51,896 bases of DNA from [Clostridium] symbiosum (GCA_021769625.1 JAETSN010000028.1:1-51896); one strand, 5' to 3'. Shown: positions 27,213 through 36,877, counted from the stretch's first letter. A program made the numbers and translations. Notes: generated by a model not told the origin, from the letters alone.

Positions 27213-29729
27213 TTACAGTTTTTTCAGCTTCGCAAACCCTGCATACATGGACCGCTGCCCTACCGAATCAAACTTCACCATCACCTGATAGTCTTTTGTC
27301 CCTTTCTCCAGCGCCAGCACCGTCCCCTCCCCGTACTTTGTATGCAGTACTCTGTCTCCGACGCCATAGTCCGGCGCGCCGCCGGGCGCCTGCATGCCTT
27401 TGGAAAGTCCGTTTATATTCTGCAGGCTTGAAACGCCTTTTGCGATAAAAGGCTTGTTTTCCTCCGCGGTTCTGGTCACTTTCTTTAAACCGCCGTTTCC
27501 GAACGTATGCATGGCGGTGCTTCCGTAACCGCTTTTTGCGGCGCCGCTATAACCGCTGTTCATGTTACTCCCGGAATTCCCGAAAGATGCGCCGTCGAAA
27601 TTCTTCCCCGCTGCATTGCCGCCTGAACCGCTCCGGGCACTCCTCAACGCTCCGCCGTAAACACCGTCCGATGCACCTCCGGCACTCCCCGATGTCCCGC
27701 CGTATCCGCCTGAGCGCCGCTCCGACCGGTCAAAAAACGGCAGCGGCTCATCGTCGCCGAGACTGAAGCTGTCCTCATCCTGCCATTTCCGAAGCGGCGG
27801 AATATACCCGTCGATCAGTTCCGCCGGTATCTCCCTGACAAACCTGCTCACTGCGTTGTACTGCGTCTCCCCCCGCACCATCCGCGCTCTGGCACAGGTC
27901 AGCGTCAGCTCCTGCATCGCCCGGGTGATCCCCACATAGGCAAGCCTTCTCTCCTCCTCGATGTCCTCCATATCCTCCGATATGATGGACATATAACTCG
28001 GAAACAGTCCATCCTCCAGCCCCGCCAGATAAACATAGGGGAACTCCAGCCCCTTCGCAGAATGAAGCGTCATGAGCAGCACCCTGCCTTCGCCGCCCGC
28101 CACATTGTCAATATCGCTGACCAGAGCCACTTCTTCCAGAAACCCGCTAAGCGACGGCTCCTCCGCCCCTTCCTCATAAGAGACGAGCTTGCTGACCAGT
28201 TCCTCCACATTGTCGATCCGGTCGTCCGCGTCCTCCTCATCGGATGCGCGCAGCTCCTCCAGATACCCCGTCTGCTCCAGAATGTCCTCCAACAGGTCCT
28301 TCAGCGAGTAAAACTCCATCTTTCCGCGGAAAGCCTGTATCATCGTCACAAAGGAGGAAAGTTTCGACAGCCCTCTGCCGATCCCCGGAATTTCATCCGC
28401 TTCCCTCAAGGCATCATAAAAACTGATGCCCTTTGCGTCCGCATAATCCTGCACCCGCTGGATGGTCGCCGCCCCGATGCCGCGCTTCGGAATATTGATG
28501 ATCCGTTTTACCGCCACATCGTCCGCCCCGTTGTCAATGGTCTTTAAGTAGGCGAGCATGTCCTTGATCTCCCTGCGGGCGTAGAAATTCGTGCCGCCCA
28601 CTACGTTATAGGGGATCCCCTCCATGACCATCCGCTCTTCCAAAATACGCGCCTGCGCATTGGTCCGATACAAAATGGCAAAATCGGAAAAACCGCATCC
28701 TTCCCTCCGGTATTTTCTCGCAATATCGTCGGCGATATACTCCGCTTCCTCATAAGCCGTATCAAACTGCTGGAAGCGCACCCGCCGTCCTTCCCCTTTG
28801 CTCGTCCAGAGCGTCTTGCTCTTTCTGCCCTGATTATTTCTGATCACCGCATTGGCGGCATCCAGAATACTCTGGGTGGAGCGATAATTCTGCTCCAACC
28901 TGACCACCTTCGCCTCCGGGTACACCTTCTCGAAATCCAGAATATTGCGGATATTTGCCCCCCTGAATTTATAGATGGACTGATCGTCATCCCCCACCAC
29001 GCAGAGATTCCTGCTGCCCTCCGCCAAAAGACGCACCAGCTCGAACTGCGCCGTGTTTGTATCCTGATACTCATCCACCATAATATAGGTAAAGCGGTTC
29101 TGATAATTCTGCAGTACCTCCGGTCTTTTCCGAAACAGCTCCACCGTCAGCATGATCAGGTCGTCAAAATCCACGGCATTGTTTTTCTTCAGCGTCTGCT
29201 GGTATTCCAGATACGCCGCCGCGATCTTTTTCTGCATAAAATCCCAGGAAACATTCTGTGCAAATTTCTCCGCCCCGATCAGTTCGTTCTTCGCATTGGA
29301 AATCGCGTTTAAGATCGCCCGCTCCTTCAACTGCTTTGTATCTATCTGCAGTTTTTTACAGATTTCCTTCATCACGGTTTTCTGATCGTCCGTATCATAT
29401 ATCGTAAAATTTGTATCATATCCCAGCAGGTCAATATGTCTGTGCAGGATCCTGACACAGGCGGAGTGAAACGTGGAGACCCAGATGCTCTCCGAACCGA
29501 AGCCCACCAGTTTATCCACTCTCTCCCGCATCTCCCCCGCCGCCTTGTTGGTAAAAGTGATGGCGAGGATATGCCACGGGTTGACGCCGAGCCGGTCGAT
29601 CAGATAGGCGATCCGATGGGTCAGCACCCTCGTCTTGCCGCTGCCGGCACCTGCCAGAATAAGAAGCGGTCCTTCCGTACAAAAGACCGCTTCCTTTTGT
29701 TTGTCATTTAATGTATCATATATGCTCAT
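27213..29729 (-). CDS. pcrA: ATP-dependent DNA helicase PcrA/UvrD
   Basis: A roughly 838-residue SF1A helicase for repair and replication-fork maintenance. Motifs: Q-motif LNDKQKEAVF, Walker A AGAGSGKT, Walker B DEYQDTN, motif III GDDDQSIYKFRGA, motif IV QNYRST, motif V LHSAKGLEFPYV and motif VI YVGITRAM. The linker near residues 660-760 is Gly/Ser-rich, and the C terminus (GDRVLHTKYGEGTVLAL) is the Tudor-like RNA-polymerase-binding module of PcrA. The start at 29729 has GGAG seven bases upstream; an ATG four codons earlier is possible. Confidence 0.93.
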   Translation of the reverse strand: MSIYDTLNDKQKEAVFCTEGPLLILAGAGSGKTRVLTHRIAYLIDRLGVNPWHILAITFTNKAAGEMRERVDKLVGFGSESIWVSTFHSACVRILHRHIDLLGYDTNFTIYDTDDQKTVMKEICKKLQIDTKQLKERAILNAISNAKNELIGAEKFAQNVSWDFMQKKIAAAYLEYQQTLKKNNAVDFDDLIMLTVELFRKRPEVLQNYQNRFTYIMVDEYQDTNTAQFELVRLLAEGSRNLCVVGDDDQSIYKFRGANIRNILDFEKVYPEAKVVRLEQNYRSTQSILDAANAVIRNNQGRKSKTLWTSKGEGRRVRFQQFDTAYEEAEYIADDIARKYRREGCGFSDFAILYRTNAQARILEERMVMEGIPYNVVGGTNFYARREIKDMLAYLKTIDNGADDVAVKRIINIPKRGIGAATIQRVQDYADAKGISFYDALREADEIPGIGRGLSKLSSFVTMIQAFRGKMEFYSLKDLLEDILEQTGYLEELRASDEEDADDRIDNVEELVSKLVSYEEGAEEPSLSGFLEEVALVSDIDNVAGGEGRVLLMTLHSAKGLEFPYVYLAGLEDGLFPSYMSIISEDMEDIEEERRLAYVGITRAMQELTLTCARARMVRGETQYNAVSRFVREIPAELIDGYIPPLRKWQDEDSFSLGDDEPLPFFDRSERRSGGYGGTSGSAGGASDGVYGGALRSARSGSGGNAAGKNFDGASFGNSGSNMNSGYSGAAKSGYGSTAMHTFGNGGLKKVTRTAEENKPFIAKGVSSLQNINGLSKGMQAPGGAPDYGVGDRVLHTKYGEGTVLALEKGTKDYQVMVKFDSVGQRSMYAGFAKLKKL

Positions 29730-29968
29730 GTATTTCTCCATGTCCTACAGGTAAAAACATTTTGCCGTCCCGCAGTTAAACCCATCATTCGATCCCACCG
29801 GGGATTTACCTGATACTTTTTTTTTATTCTTCTCAGCACAAATCTGCAATTCACAGCAGCCGTTTACCGCCGCCAAACGAACATGCCGCTTTTCTTTCTT
29901 GCGCTCACACTCATTCTACACAGCATAACTATCCGCATCCGGCATCCCTTCTGTTGCCGCTTGCCGCA

Positions 29969-30973
29969 TCACACAAAGAGCTGGCTTCCGCAGTTCCCGC
30001 AGAATTTCGTCCCGGTCGTAGGCGTCCCGCAGTTCGGACAGAACTTCGGTGACACGGCGGGAAGAGGTGCTGTCCCTCCCGCAGGAGCCGCCTGGCTTTG
30101 AGGCACTGCGCCCTGATTTATCATACCCTGTCCCATCATCCCCTGCACCATTTGCTGTCCCATAGCCATTCCCATCTGAAGCTGCACCATATCCGAGGCG
30201 ACGCCTCCGCCATTGCCTCCGCCTTTTCCGAGAGCATCCGCCACAGCCACCTGCTGGTACTTGTTTACATCCGACAGCAGGGACTGCGCCGCCGCCTTCT
30301 CCTGCATCTTCCTGATCTCTTCCGGATAGGAAAAACTCTCGATATTGAAATCCGTGATGGAAATGCCGATCTTCTGCATATCCCGGTCCAGATCAGCCGC
30401 GATCCCCTTGGCGATATTTGCCGCATCCATCTGGAGATTGAAGATATCCCGGCCTTCCTTGCCGATCCAGCTCATCAGAAGCTGGTCCAGATTCGCGATG
30501 ATACGCTCCTTCACGTCGTCCACCGTATATCCCGCCTTCACACCGGCAAGCTTTTCGATCAGCACCTTCGCGCTCTCCACCTTACAGCTGAATGTGCCGA
30601 ACGCCCTGATCGGCATACCGCCGGGCAGTCCCTGGGCGGGCAGGTTGATCGCGCTCTTTGTCCCCCATTTCACCAGCTGCTCTTTCGTGTTGATGAACAG
30701 CACTTCCGCCCGTAGCGGCGTGTTAAAGCCGAATTTAAAACTGGCGAGCGTAGTCAGAAACGGAATGATATCGGACTCCACATCATACCGTCCCTCCCTC
30801 TCAAAAATCCCCTCTATCTTACCGTTATACATAAAAATGGCATCCTGCCCCATCCTGATGATCAGTTTGGAACCCTTTTTGATCTCGTCATTTGACCATT
30901 TCCATAAAAGTACGCCTCCCTCGCTCTCGTTCCACTCGATCACATTGGCAAGCTGTGTCGCAAAAATCCCCAT
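29969..30973 (-). CDS. SPFH-domain protein with C-terminal zinc ribbon
   Basis: A 334-residue protein starting MGIFATQLANVIEWNES. The SPFH/YdjI-like part (to about residue 240) is followed by a Gly/Gln/Met-rich linker (MGMAMGQQMVQGMMGQGM) and a zinc ribbon CPNCGTPTTGTKFCGNCG. Such proteins assemble as rings or filaments and may be involved in membrane-stress responses; the old label virion core protein is misleading. AGGAGGG precedes the ATG at 30973; 14 upstream codons are leader. Genes on either side are not obviously linked. Confidence 0.8.
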   Translation of the reverse strand: MGIFATQLANVIEWNESEGGVLLWKWSNDEIKKGSKLIIRMGQDAIFMYNGKIEGIFEREGRYDVESDIIPFLTTLASFKFGFNTPLRAEVLFINTKEQLVKWGTKSAINLPAQGLPGGMPIRAFGTFSCKVESAKVLIEKLAGVKAGYTVDDVKERIIANLDQLLMSWIGKEGRDIFNLQMDAANIAKGIAADLDRDMQKIGISITDFNIESFSYPEEIRKMQEKAAAQSLLSDVNKYQQVAVADALGKGGGNGGGVASDMVQLQMGMAMGQQMVQGMMGQGMINQGAVPQSQAAPAGGTAPLPAVSPKFCPNCGTPTTGTKFCGNCGSQLFV

Positions 30974-31141
30974 GATTACCCTCCTATTCCAGTTCCGCAG
31001 ATATCCTTCTGGCACACTTTATCCGTAGCTCAATTTCCGGCTGCTTCACATCCGTAAATCGAGCTGTGCGCCATTCGGATATCTGCTGATTTTCCATTTT
31101 CACATCCAACCCTGTTTGGGGCATCCGTTCTCAACATGTCT

Positions 31142-32389
31142 TCACTCCGGCACGGAAATAACTCCCGCCGCCGCAGATGCCGCCGCCGTCGCCGGCGAAC
31201 CGAGGAAGATCTCCACCTTGGACGTACCCATACGCCCCAGGAAATTCCTGTTGTTTGTGGCAAGCACCCTCTCTCCGTCCGTCAGGATACCGCATGCCCT
31301 TCCGCAGCACAGCCCGCAGCCCGGATGCGTAACGATCGCCCCGGCATCCGCCAAAGTACGGATATAGCCCGCCTTCACCGCCTCCCGATAGATACTCCTG
31401 CTGGCGGGCGTGACGATTAGTTTCACAAAAGGCGCAACCTTCTTTCCTTCCAGGATTCCGGCAGCCACCGCCAGATCCTCCAGCCGCCCGTTGGTACAGG
31501 AACCGATAAACACCTGATCCAGCTTTGTTCCCGCAAGCTCCGATACGTCATGAATATTATCCACCTGGGAAGGACAGGCAAGAACCGGCACCAGATCCTC
31601 CGCCCTGTATTCCATCACCTGACAGTACGCGGCATCCTCATCCGCATACAGCCAGTCTACATCCTCCATCTTCACGCCGGAATATTGGCAGGTCTTTTCA
31701 TCCGGCGCGAACAGCGCCGCCTTCGCCCCCGCCTCGATCGCCATATTGGAGATCGTCATGCGGGAAGAGACGCTCATCTCGTCCACCGTACTCCCCGAAA
31801 ATTCCAGCACCTTGTATGTCGCTCCGTCCGCCCGGAGATCTCCGATCAGCCGCAGGATGATATCCTTTGCATAGACGCCCTTTGGCAGTTTCCCGTTGAT
31901 CACTACCTTTATCGTCTCCGGCACCCTGATCCACATCTCACCCGTGCCCAGCACCGCCGCCATCTCCGTATAGCCTATCCCCGAAGAAAAACAGCCCACA
32001 CAGCCGTATGTCGTGGTATGGGAATCCGTTCCGAATACAATATTGCCGGGCTTCGCATAGCCCATCTCCGGCATAAGCTGATGGCAGATACCGTCCGCCC
32101 TGTGGAAATGTGTCAGTCCCTGCTCCTTCACAAAGGCATCCCCGATCTTGAAATGCCTTACATCCTCCACCGCGCTGGTCGGCACCAGATGATCGTAGAT
32201 CAGCACGACCTTATCCTGATCCCATACTTTTCGAAATCCCATCTCGCGAAACTTATCCACCACGAACGGGATAAAGATATCATGTATCATCACCCGATCC
32301 ACTTTGACCGTCTTGATCTCCCCCGGCGACACCGAAGGCTCGCCGGTATTTCTCATCACAATCTTCTCAATCAACGTATGTCCCATCAT
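31142..32389 (-). CDS. LeuC-like dehydratase large subunit, copy 2 (isopropylmalate/homoaconitate/dimethylmalate family)
   Basis: A roughly 415-residue aconitase-superfamily large subunit. Cluster ligands are in IGSCTNGR and HPGCGLCCG; the substrate region includes GICHQLMPEMG and GTDSHTTTYGC. It pairs with the small subunit just upstream: the TGA of the latter overlaps the ATG here (TGATG), so the subunits are translationally coupled. The enzyme performs a stereospecific dehydration/hydration of a branched dicarboxylate. The exact substrate is uncertain because no leuA or leuB is present; dimethylmalate dehydratase (DmdA type) is an alternative. Confidence 0.82.
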   Translation of the reverse strand: MMGHTLIEKIVMRNTGEPSVSPGEIKTVKVDRVMIHDIFIPFVVDKFREMGFRKVWDQDKVVLIYDHLVPTSAVEDVRHFKIGDAFVKEQGLTHFHRADGICHQLMPEMGYAKPGNIVFGTDSHTTTYGCVGCFSSGIGYTEMAAVLGTGEMWIRVPETIKVVINGKLPKGVYAKDIILRLIGDLRADGATYKVLEFSGSTVDEMSVSSRMTISNMAIEAGAKAALFAPDEKTCQYSGVKMEDVDWLYADEDAAYCQVMEYRAEDLVPVLACPSQVDNIHDVSELAGTKLDQVFIGSCTNGRLEDLAVAAGILEGKKVAPFVKLIVTPASRSIYREAVKAGYIRTLADAGAIVTHPGCGLCCGRACGILTDGERVLATNNRNFLGRMGTSKVEIFLGSPATAAASAAAGVISVPE

Positions 32390-32877
32390 CACACCCCGTT
32401 CCTCGCCTGCATCGCCTTTACCAGTCCGCCGGCATTCAAAATATCCATCAGATTCTCCGGAAGCGGTGTGATCGGATAATCCTTATCACCCGCATGGATC
32501 TTCTCGCCCATTGTCACAGTGATCACATCTCCCTCCGTCACGTCATCCCGCAGCGCAGAGCTTTCGATCAGCAGAAGCCCGTTATTGATGGCATTCCTGA
32601 AAAAGATCCGCGCAAAGGACTTGGCGATCACGCATCTCACGCCAAGCTGCTTGATGATCTCAGGCGCCTGCTCCCTCGAGGAACCGCAGCCGAAATTTTT
32701 TCCTGCCACGATGATATCCCCCTGCCCGATCTGCCCTGCAAGCTCCTCCCGGAGCGGTGAGAACGCATATTTCTTCATATCCTCCACACTCGGCAGCGCC
32801 AGATACTCCGTGGGGATAATGATATCCGTATCGATATCATCTCCCAGAAGCCATACCTTTCCTGTAAACTCTGTCAT
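32389..32877 (-). CDS. LeuD-like dehydratase small subunit, copy 2
   Basis: A 162-residue swivel-domain subunit with VWLLGDDIDTDIIIPTEYLALPS, the GKNFGCGSSREQAPE motif and SFARIFFRNAINNGL. The specificity loop after the YL pair reads YLAL, unlike the YLRT described for isopropylmalate isomerases of the archaeal type. AGGAG lies ten bases before the ATG. It partners with 31142-32389. Confidence 0.85.
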   Translation of the reverse strand: MTEFTGKVWLLGDDIDTDIIIPTEYLALPSVEDMKKYAFSPLREELAGQIGQGDIIVAGKNFGCGSSREQAPEIIKQLGVRCVIAKSFARIFFRNAINNGLLLIESSALRDDVTEGDVITVTMGEKIHAGDKDYPITPLPENLMDILNAGGLVKAMQARNGV

Positions 32878-32971
32878 ATCCCATACTCTCCTATTTCATT
32901 TTCATCTTCTTATTCCGGTTTTGCATACGATCATTACATGACAAACTGAAATCCCAATTTTATCAAGAAGT

Positions 32972-34222
32972 TTACAATCCTTCCGGCCCTGCGATCTTCC
33001 CTGCCACCGCAGATGCCGCCACGGTTGCCGCCGACGCCAGATACACTTTCGAATCCTTGTGTCCCGCGCGTCCTTTGAAGTTTCTCGTGCCCGTGGAGAT
33101 CAGCACTTCCCCCTCTCCGATCACACCCTGACAGCTTCCCCAGCAGACGGAGCAGTTCGGATTCATCATCATGGCTCCCGACTCCAGGAAAATGTCCACA
33201 AGCCCTTCCTCTAACGCCTGCAGATAGACACTGTTGGATGCCGGAGCGATCAGAAACCGCACATCCGGATCTACTTTTCTTCCTTTCAGGATGGACGCCG
33301 CCACTCTCAGTTCATCGATACGCCCGTTATTGCAAGAACCGAGGAACGCTTCATCGATCTTTACTTCCCCCACTTCCGAAAGAGGCTTCACATTGTCCAC
33401 AAAATGCGGCTCCGCAACAACCGGCTCTATCTTTGAGAGATCATAGTCATATACCTGCAGGAAGGAAGCGTCCGCATCGCTCTGATACAGATTATCATAA
33501 TTTCTCCCATGCTCTTTCATGAACGCCGCTACCTTTTCGTCCGGCTCCACGATACCCGTCTTTGCGCCCGCTTCCACCGCCAGATTGCAGAGTACAAACC
33601 TGTCATTGACACTTAAGCCGTGAGCACCCTCGCCGGCAAACTCCATGATCTTATAGTTGCAGCCGTTGGCTCCGATATCCCCGATGATCGTCAGGATGAG
33701 ATCCCTCGGATATACGCCCTCCCTCAGTTTTCCCGTCAGGTTAAACCGTATCGTCTCCGGCACCAGCACCCAGGATTTCCCTGTGACCATGGCATATAAA
33801 AAGTCCGTACAGCCGATTCCCGTGCCGAAAGCGCCGACCGCCCCGTAGGAACAGGTATGGGAATCCGCCCCCATGATAAACTGTCCCGGCTCCACGAAAT
33901 CTTCCAGCATGATCTGATGGCATACGCCCTTGCCCTCATAAAACGCGATATCATATTTTTTCGCGAACTCCCGCATTTTTTTATGCGCCGCGGCGGTCTT
34001 CGGATTCTCCGCCGGAATATTGTGGTCAATAATAAAGACCAGCTTATCCTTATCCGCTATCCGCGGATTTTTCAACTGATTATAAAACATGTCGATCGTC
34101 AGATGCGTCGTACCGTCATTGCTCATCAGATAGTCCACATCGACCGTATGTATCTCACCGGGCTTTACAGACGATACACCTGCCGCCCGGGCTATGATCT
34201 TTTCACCAATTGTCATGCTCAT
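32972..34222 (-). CDS. LeuC-like dehydratase large subunit, copy 1
   Basis: A 416-residue aconitase-superfamily large subunit. Cluster ligands are in LGSCNNGR and NPNCSVCWGSCQG; GVCHQIMLEDFVEPG and GADSHTCSYGA mark the substrate face. The ATG at 34222 follows GGAG by nine bases; a TTG five codons earlier lies within that ribosome site. It is paralogous to 31142-32389 but clearly diverged, so the two pairs probably handle different substrates. Its small subunit is 34406-34876, separated by a 68-bp tandem repeat. Confidence 0.82.
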   Translation of the reverse strand: MSMTIGEKIIARAAGVSSVKPGEIHTVDVDYLMSNDGTTHLTIDMFYNQLKNPRIADKDKLVFIIDHNIPAENPKTAAAHKKMREFAKKYDIAFYEGKGVCHQIMLEDFVEPGQFIMGADSHTCSYGAVGAFGTGIGCTDFLYAMVTGKSWVLVPETIRFNLTGKLREGVYPRDLILTIIGDIGANGCNYKIMEFAGEGAHGLSVNDRFVLCNLAVEAGAKTGIVEPDEKVAAFMKEHGRNYDNLYQSDADASFLQVYDYDLSKIEPVVAEPHFVDNVKPLSEVGEVKIDEAFLGSCNNGRIDELRVAASILKGRKVDPDVRFLIAPASNSVYLQALEEGLVDIFLESGAMMMNPNCSVCWGSCQGVIGEGEVLISTGTRNFKGRAGHKDSKVYLASAATVAASAVAGKIAGPEGL

Positions 34223-34243
34223 GCCATTATTCTCCAATCTTAT

Positions 34244-34400
34244 ATTCGCCTGCTCGGCTCATCTACGGGAACAGATTCGATCCGCTGCGCCGATCGCCCC
34301 TGAGCGAATAGATTCGCCTACTCGGCTCATCTACGGGAACAGGTTCGATCCGCTGCGCCGATCATCCCTGAGCGAATAGATTCGCCTACTCGGCTCATCT
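34244..34400 (-). repeat. 68-bp tandem repeat between leuD-like and leuC-like genes
   Basis: Two full 68-bp units (34244-34311, 34312-34379) with few differences and a third partial copy (34380-34400). Each junction makes GCGAATAGATTCGC, a 6-bp inverted repeat. The array ends just upstream of the ribosome site of the large-subunit gene. Confidence 0.85.
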
Positions 34401-34405
34401 ATTCT

Positions 34406-34876
34406 TTATTCTTTATTTAAGGATGCGATCAGGCCGCCCTGATTCAGTATATTCTGCATGTATGGTGGAAGCTTTGTACAGGTATAGGTAACGCCATCCG
34501 CCACGATGGTTCCCTCCGCCAGATCAAGTGTGACCTCTTCCCCCGCCTTTGCCACATCATAAAAATCTTTGCTCACGAGCACAGGCAGTCCGATATTGAT
34601 CGCATTCCGATAAAAGATCCGCGCAAAAGACTTTGCCACAACAGCCTTAACGCCGAGAGCCTTCAGCACACTGGGCGCCTGCTCCCTCGAGGAACCGCAT
34701 CCAAAATTCTCACCCGCCACGATGATATCACCGGGCTCGACCTTCTTCGCGAACTCCCCGTCCAGCGACTCAAAAGTATATCCCTTCATATCCTCAACAC
34801 TCGGCAAAAGCAAATACTGTGATGCAATGATCTGATCCGTATCCACATCATTATGAAATTTAAAAATCTTACTCAT
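34406..34876 (-). CDS. LeuD-like dehydratase small subunit, copy 1
   Basis: A 156-residue swivel subunit with KFHNDVDTDQIIASQYLLLPS, GENFGCGSSREQAPS and SFARIFYRNAINIGLPVL. The loop after YL reads YLLL. AAGGAGAAGCT precedes the ATG. It is the first gene of the four-gene dehydratase cluster; no clear promoter was identified in 34877-35067. Confidence 0.85.
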   Translation of the reverse strand: MSKIFKFHNDVDTDQIIASQYLLLPSVEDMKGYTFESLDGEFAKKVEPGDIIVAGENFGCGSSREQAPSVLKALGVKAVVAKSFARIFYRNAINIGLPVLVSKDFYDVAKAGEEVTLDLAEGTIVADGVTYTCTKLPPYMQNILNQGGLIASLNKE

Positions 34877-35067
34877 AGCTTCTCCTTTTTGGACAGTTTT
34901 CCGCTACAATAACATTTTGTGACCTCCGGCAGATCCCCCACAGGAAACTGCCGCCGCACAATACACATAGTCTAACATATTTTCCCCCGATTGAAAAGAT
35001 TGCTTTTCATAAGCTGTTCAACTACTTTGCTGATAAACCTTATCAGCATCCGTGAACAATATGCCTC

Positions 35068-36516
35068 CTATTTTCTGATAACTTTCCAATGGCCGCCGCG
35101 TGCTGAACCATACCGTACAAGACGTCCTTCTTCGCGAAGTTCCCTGATATATCTTTCTACCGTGCGCTGCGTTACGGACAGTACTTTTGCGATCTCGGAT
35201 GCTGAAGCCTTGCTGTTGTTGATAATGATTTTTAGTATGGATGCTTTCATATCTCCGTCATTCTCTGCCTTTTCTCCGACATTTTCTCCGACTTCTCCGA
35301 CATTATCACCGACTTTCATCGACGCATTACTGACACTGGACAGCGGCTTACGGTATAGATTCACACGAAAGGATTCCGGCATCTCGATAAACTCTGATTC
35401 CGGCAGTCCGTATTCCTTTGCGGCATTCTGAATCCGCTGGAGACCGGTTCCCCATGCTTCAATCAATCCGATCTGGCTGAAAACATTTGCAATGACGCGG
35501 TTTCTCAGCTTAGAGTGCCCCTGCAAGGCTTCTTCAAAGGTAAGTCCGTTGTAAAGACCTCCCGGCGATGTCACTTCCAGCCGATCATCAAAAATCGCCA
35601 CCTGTACGAAGGATTCATCCGTCAGGTTGCGGTGACAATGTGCGTTGACAATCATTTCCCTAATGGCATCTATCGGCAGCTCATAGGATTCCTTTCTTAT
35701 CAGCCCATCGATCTTTACACCAAGCCGGATATTGCGCAGGACAAAGCTTACAGCATCCTCAATCTGTTTATAGATTGGACCGATATATTCCCTCTTATCC
35801 AAAAACACCGAGCGGTCAGTTCCCTTGAACACAGCACACTGCGTCCTTGAAAACGGGAAGTAATCCGATGTCAGTAAAACAAAAGCATTGGACGCAAGAT
35901 ATCCGTCGTTTATTTTCTTCAGCAGCTTCCAATTCTCAAGATTTGTCCTTGTCACGGTAGGATGCTTCTCTGCAAGAGCTTTGCGCTCCTGCATTTCCTT
36001 TCGGCGGGTGGTCATATCCCGGCAAAGCTTCCTGATGGCATTTTCGGTCACATCATATCCGACACAGATCAGCTCATCCCATGATATCTTTGCCCCTTCC
36101 ATCTCCAGTTCCTTGATCTTCTCCGGAGAAGCCAGTCGGGTGGTTGCACCTACACGGATGTAGGTCCCCTTGTCCTTTCCCTTGGATTTCAGATAATACG
36201 GTCTCTGAGGCTCTGGAGCAACTGTCACTACGATGACCGTTTTCCCCTCAACCGTATATGGCTCAATCTCAGGAACGATCTGCGGTTCACAGGAATCGGA
36301 TATGGCATTGGTAATGGAATCCATCGTCTGGAAGAGTATGGACTTATCTATTCCGACGATTTCCCTGGTCTCGTCCACTACGCCGAAAAACAGCTTGCCA
36401 CCCTGAGTATTGGCGTACGCTACAACTGTCTTCGTATATTTTTCCGTGTTCTTCGGAGGCATCTCCTTAAACTCAGCTCTCTTTGATTCTCCGCGAATGA
36501 TTTCTTCAATCGTCAT
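35068..36516 (-). CDS. AlbA/Schlafen-type (COG2865) regulator with winged helix
   Basis: A 482-residue protein. The N-terminal AlbA_2/divergent AAA-4 domain (ESKRAEFKEMPPKN, AYANTQGGKLFFGVVDE, TYIRVGATTRLAS) is followed by a GHKL-like HATPase_c_4 region (VNAHCHRNLTDESFVQVAIFDDRLEVTSPG, EAWGTGLQRI). A low-complexity VGDNVGEVGENVGE linker leads to a C-terminal winged helix (ASASEIAKVLSVTQRTVERYIRELREEG). GGAGGG precedes the ATG. Members are putative nucleic-acid-binding regulators, often beside restriction or BREX genes; the upstream PglX relic fits that. Confidence 0.85.
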   Translation of the reverse strand: MTIEEIIRGESKRAEFKEMPPKNTEKYTKTVVAYANTQGGKLFFGVVDETREIVGIDKSILFQTMDSITNAISDSCEPQIVPEIEPYTVEGKTVIVVTVAPEPQRPYYLKSKGKDKGTYIRVGATTRLASPEKIKELEMEGAKISWDELICVGYDVTENAIRKLCRDMTTRRKEMQERKALAEKHPTVTRTNLENWKLLKKINDGYLASNAFVLLTSDYFPFSRTQCAVFKGTDRSVFLDKREYIGPIYKQIEDAVSFVLRNIRLGVKIDGLIRKESYELPIDAIREMIVNAHCHRNLTDESFVQVAIFDDRLEVTSPGGLYNGLTFEEALQGHSKLRNRVIANVFSQIGLIEAWGTGLQRIQNAAKEYGLPESEFIEMPESFRVNLYRKPLSSVSNASMKVGDNVGEVGENVGEKAENDGDMKASILKIIINNSKASASEIAKVLSVTQRTVERYIRELREEGRLVRYGSARGGHWKVIRK

Positions 36517-36530
36517 CTTACTGCCCTCCC

Positions 36531-36748
36531 TTACTCAATCTTCGCCAAGACATCCTTGAATATCTCATAATTGTGCTTGCTCCATCACCAAGGTCAATGC
36601 TGATCATCTGATCGGCAATGGCTGTGCGGTATCTGCTCTGCTGCTCACGCACATAGTCTGTACGGATACGGGCAATTGTATCCGGCTGATAGCGATGTAT
36701 ATACGCAATAATTAAGCAAAACATATCACGTTTCCACAAAAAAATCAA
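36531..36748 (-). pseudogene. C-terminal relic of a BREX PglX-type DNA methyltransferase
   Basis: The minus strand reads AYIHRYQPDTIARIRTDYVR, then SRYRTAIADQMISIDLGDG. After a frame change it continues as SKHNYEIFKDVLAKIE with a stop at 36531. These are landmarks of the end of Firmicute BREX adenine methyltransferases (PglX). Between TAI and ADQM the coiled-coil stretch usually present is missing, and the frameshift follows. So an internal deletion and a frameshift both mark decay. Recognition rests on memory of the family, not a search. Confidence 0.65.
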
Positions 36749-36848
36749 TTTAGCCAGAACTTTTGTTACACCTGCCTGAGGGAATAGACATATCTTGCAA
36801 AGGGCATATCTGCTGAACCGATTTCCACGGTTATTCCTACTCTGTTTC
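36749..36848. other. Intergenic upstream of metF
   Basis: No gene. On the minus strand a 25-codon frame (VGITVEIGSADMPFARYVYS) ends at a stop; I do not recognise it. It may be a further piece of the lost island. Confidence 0.25.
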
Positions 36849-36877
36849 TTGTCCTGAAAATCATAATGTGCTATAAT
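36849..36877 (+). promoter_or_regulatory. Promoter of metF
   Basis: TTGTCC at 36849-36854, a 17-base spacer and a perfect TATAAT at 36872-36877, giving a leader of about 45 bases. No S-box or other riboswitch is long enough to fit. Confidence 0.6.

Noticed and set aside
34244-34400. tRNA-like T arm (GGTTCGATCC)
   Set aside because: No acceptor stem, D arm or anticodon arm fits; the motif is simply part of the 68-bp repeat.
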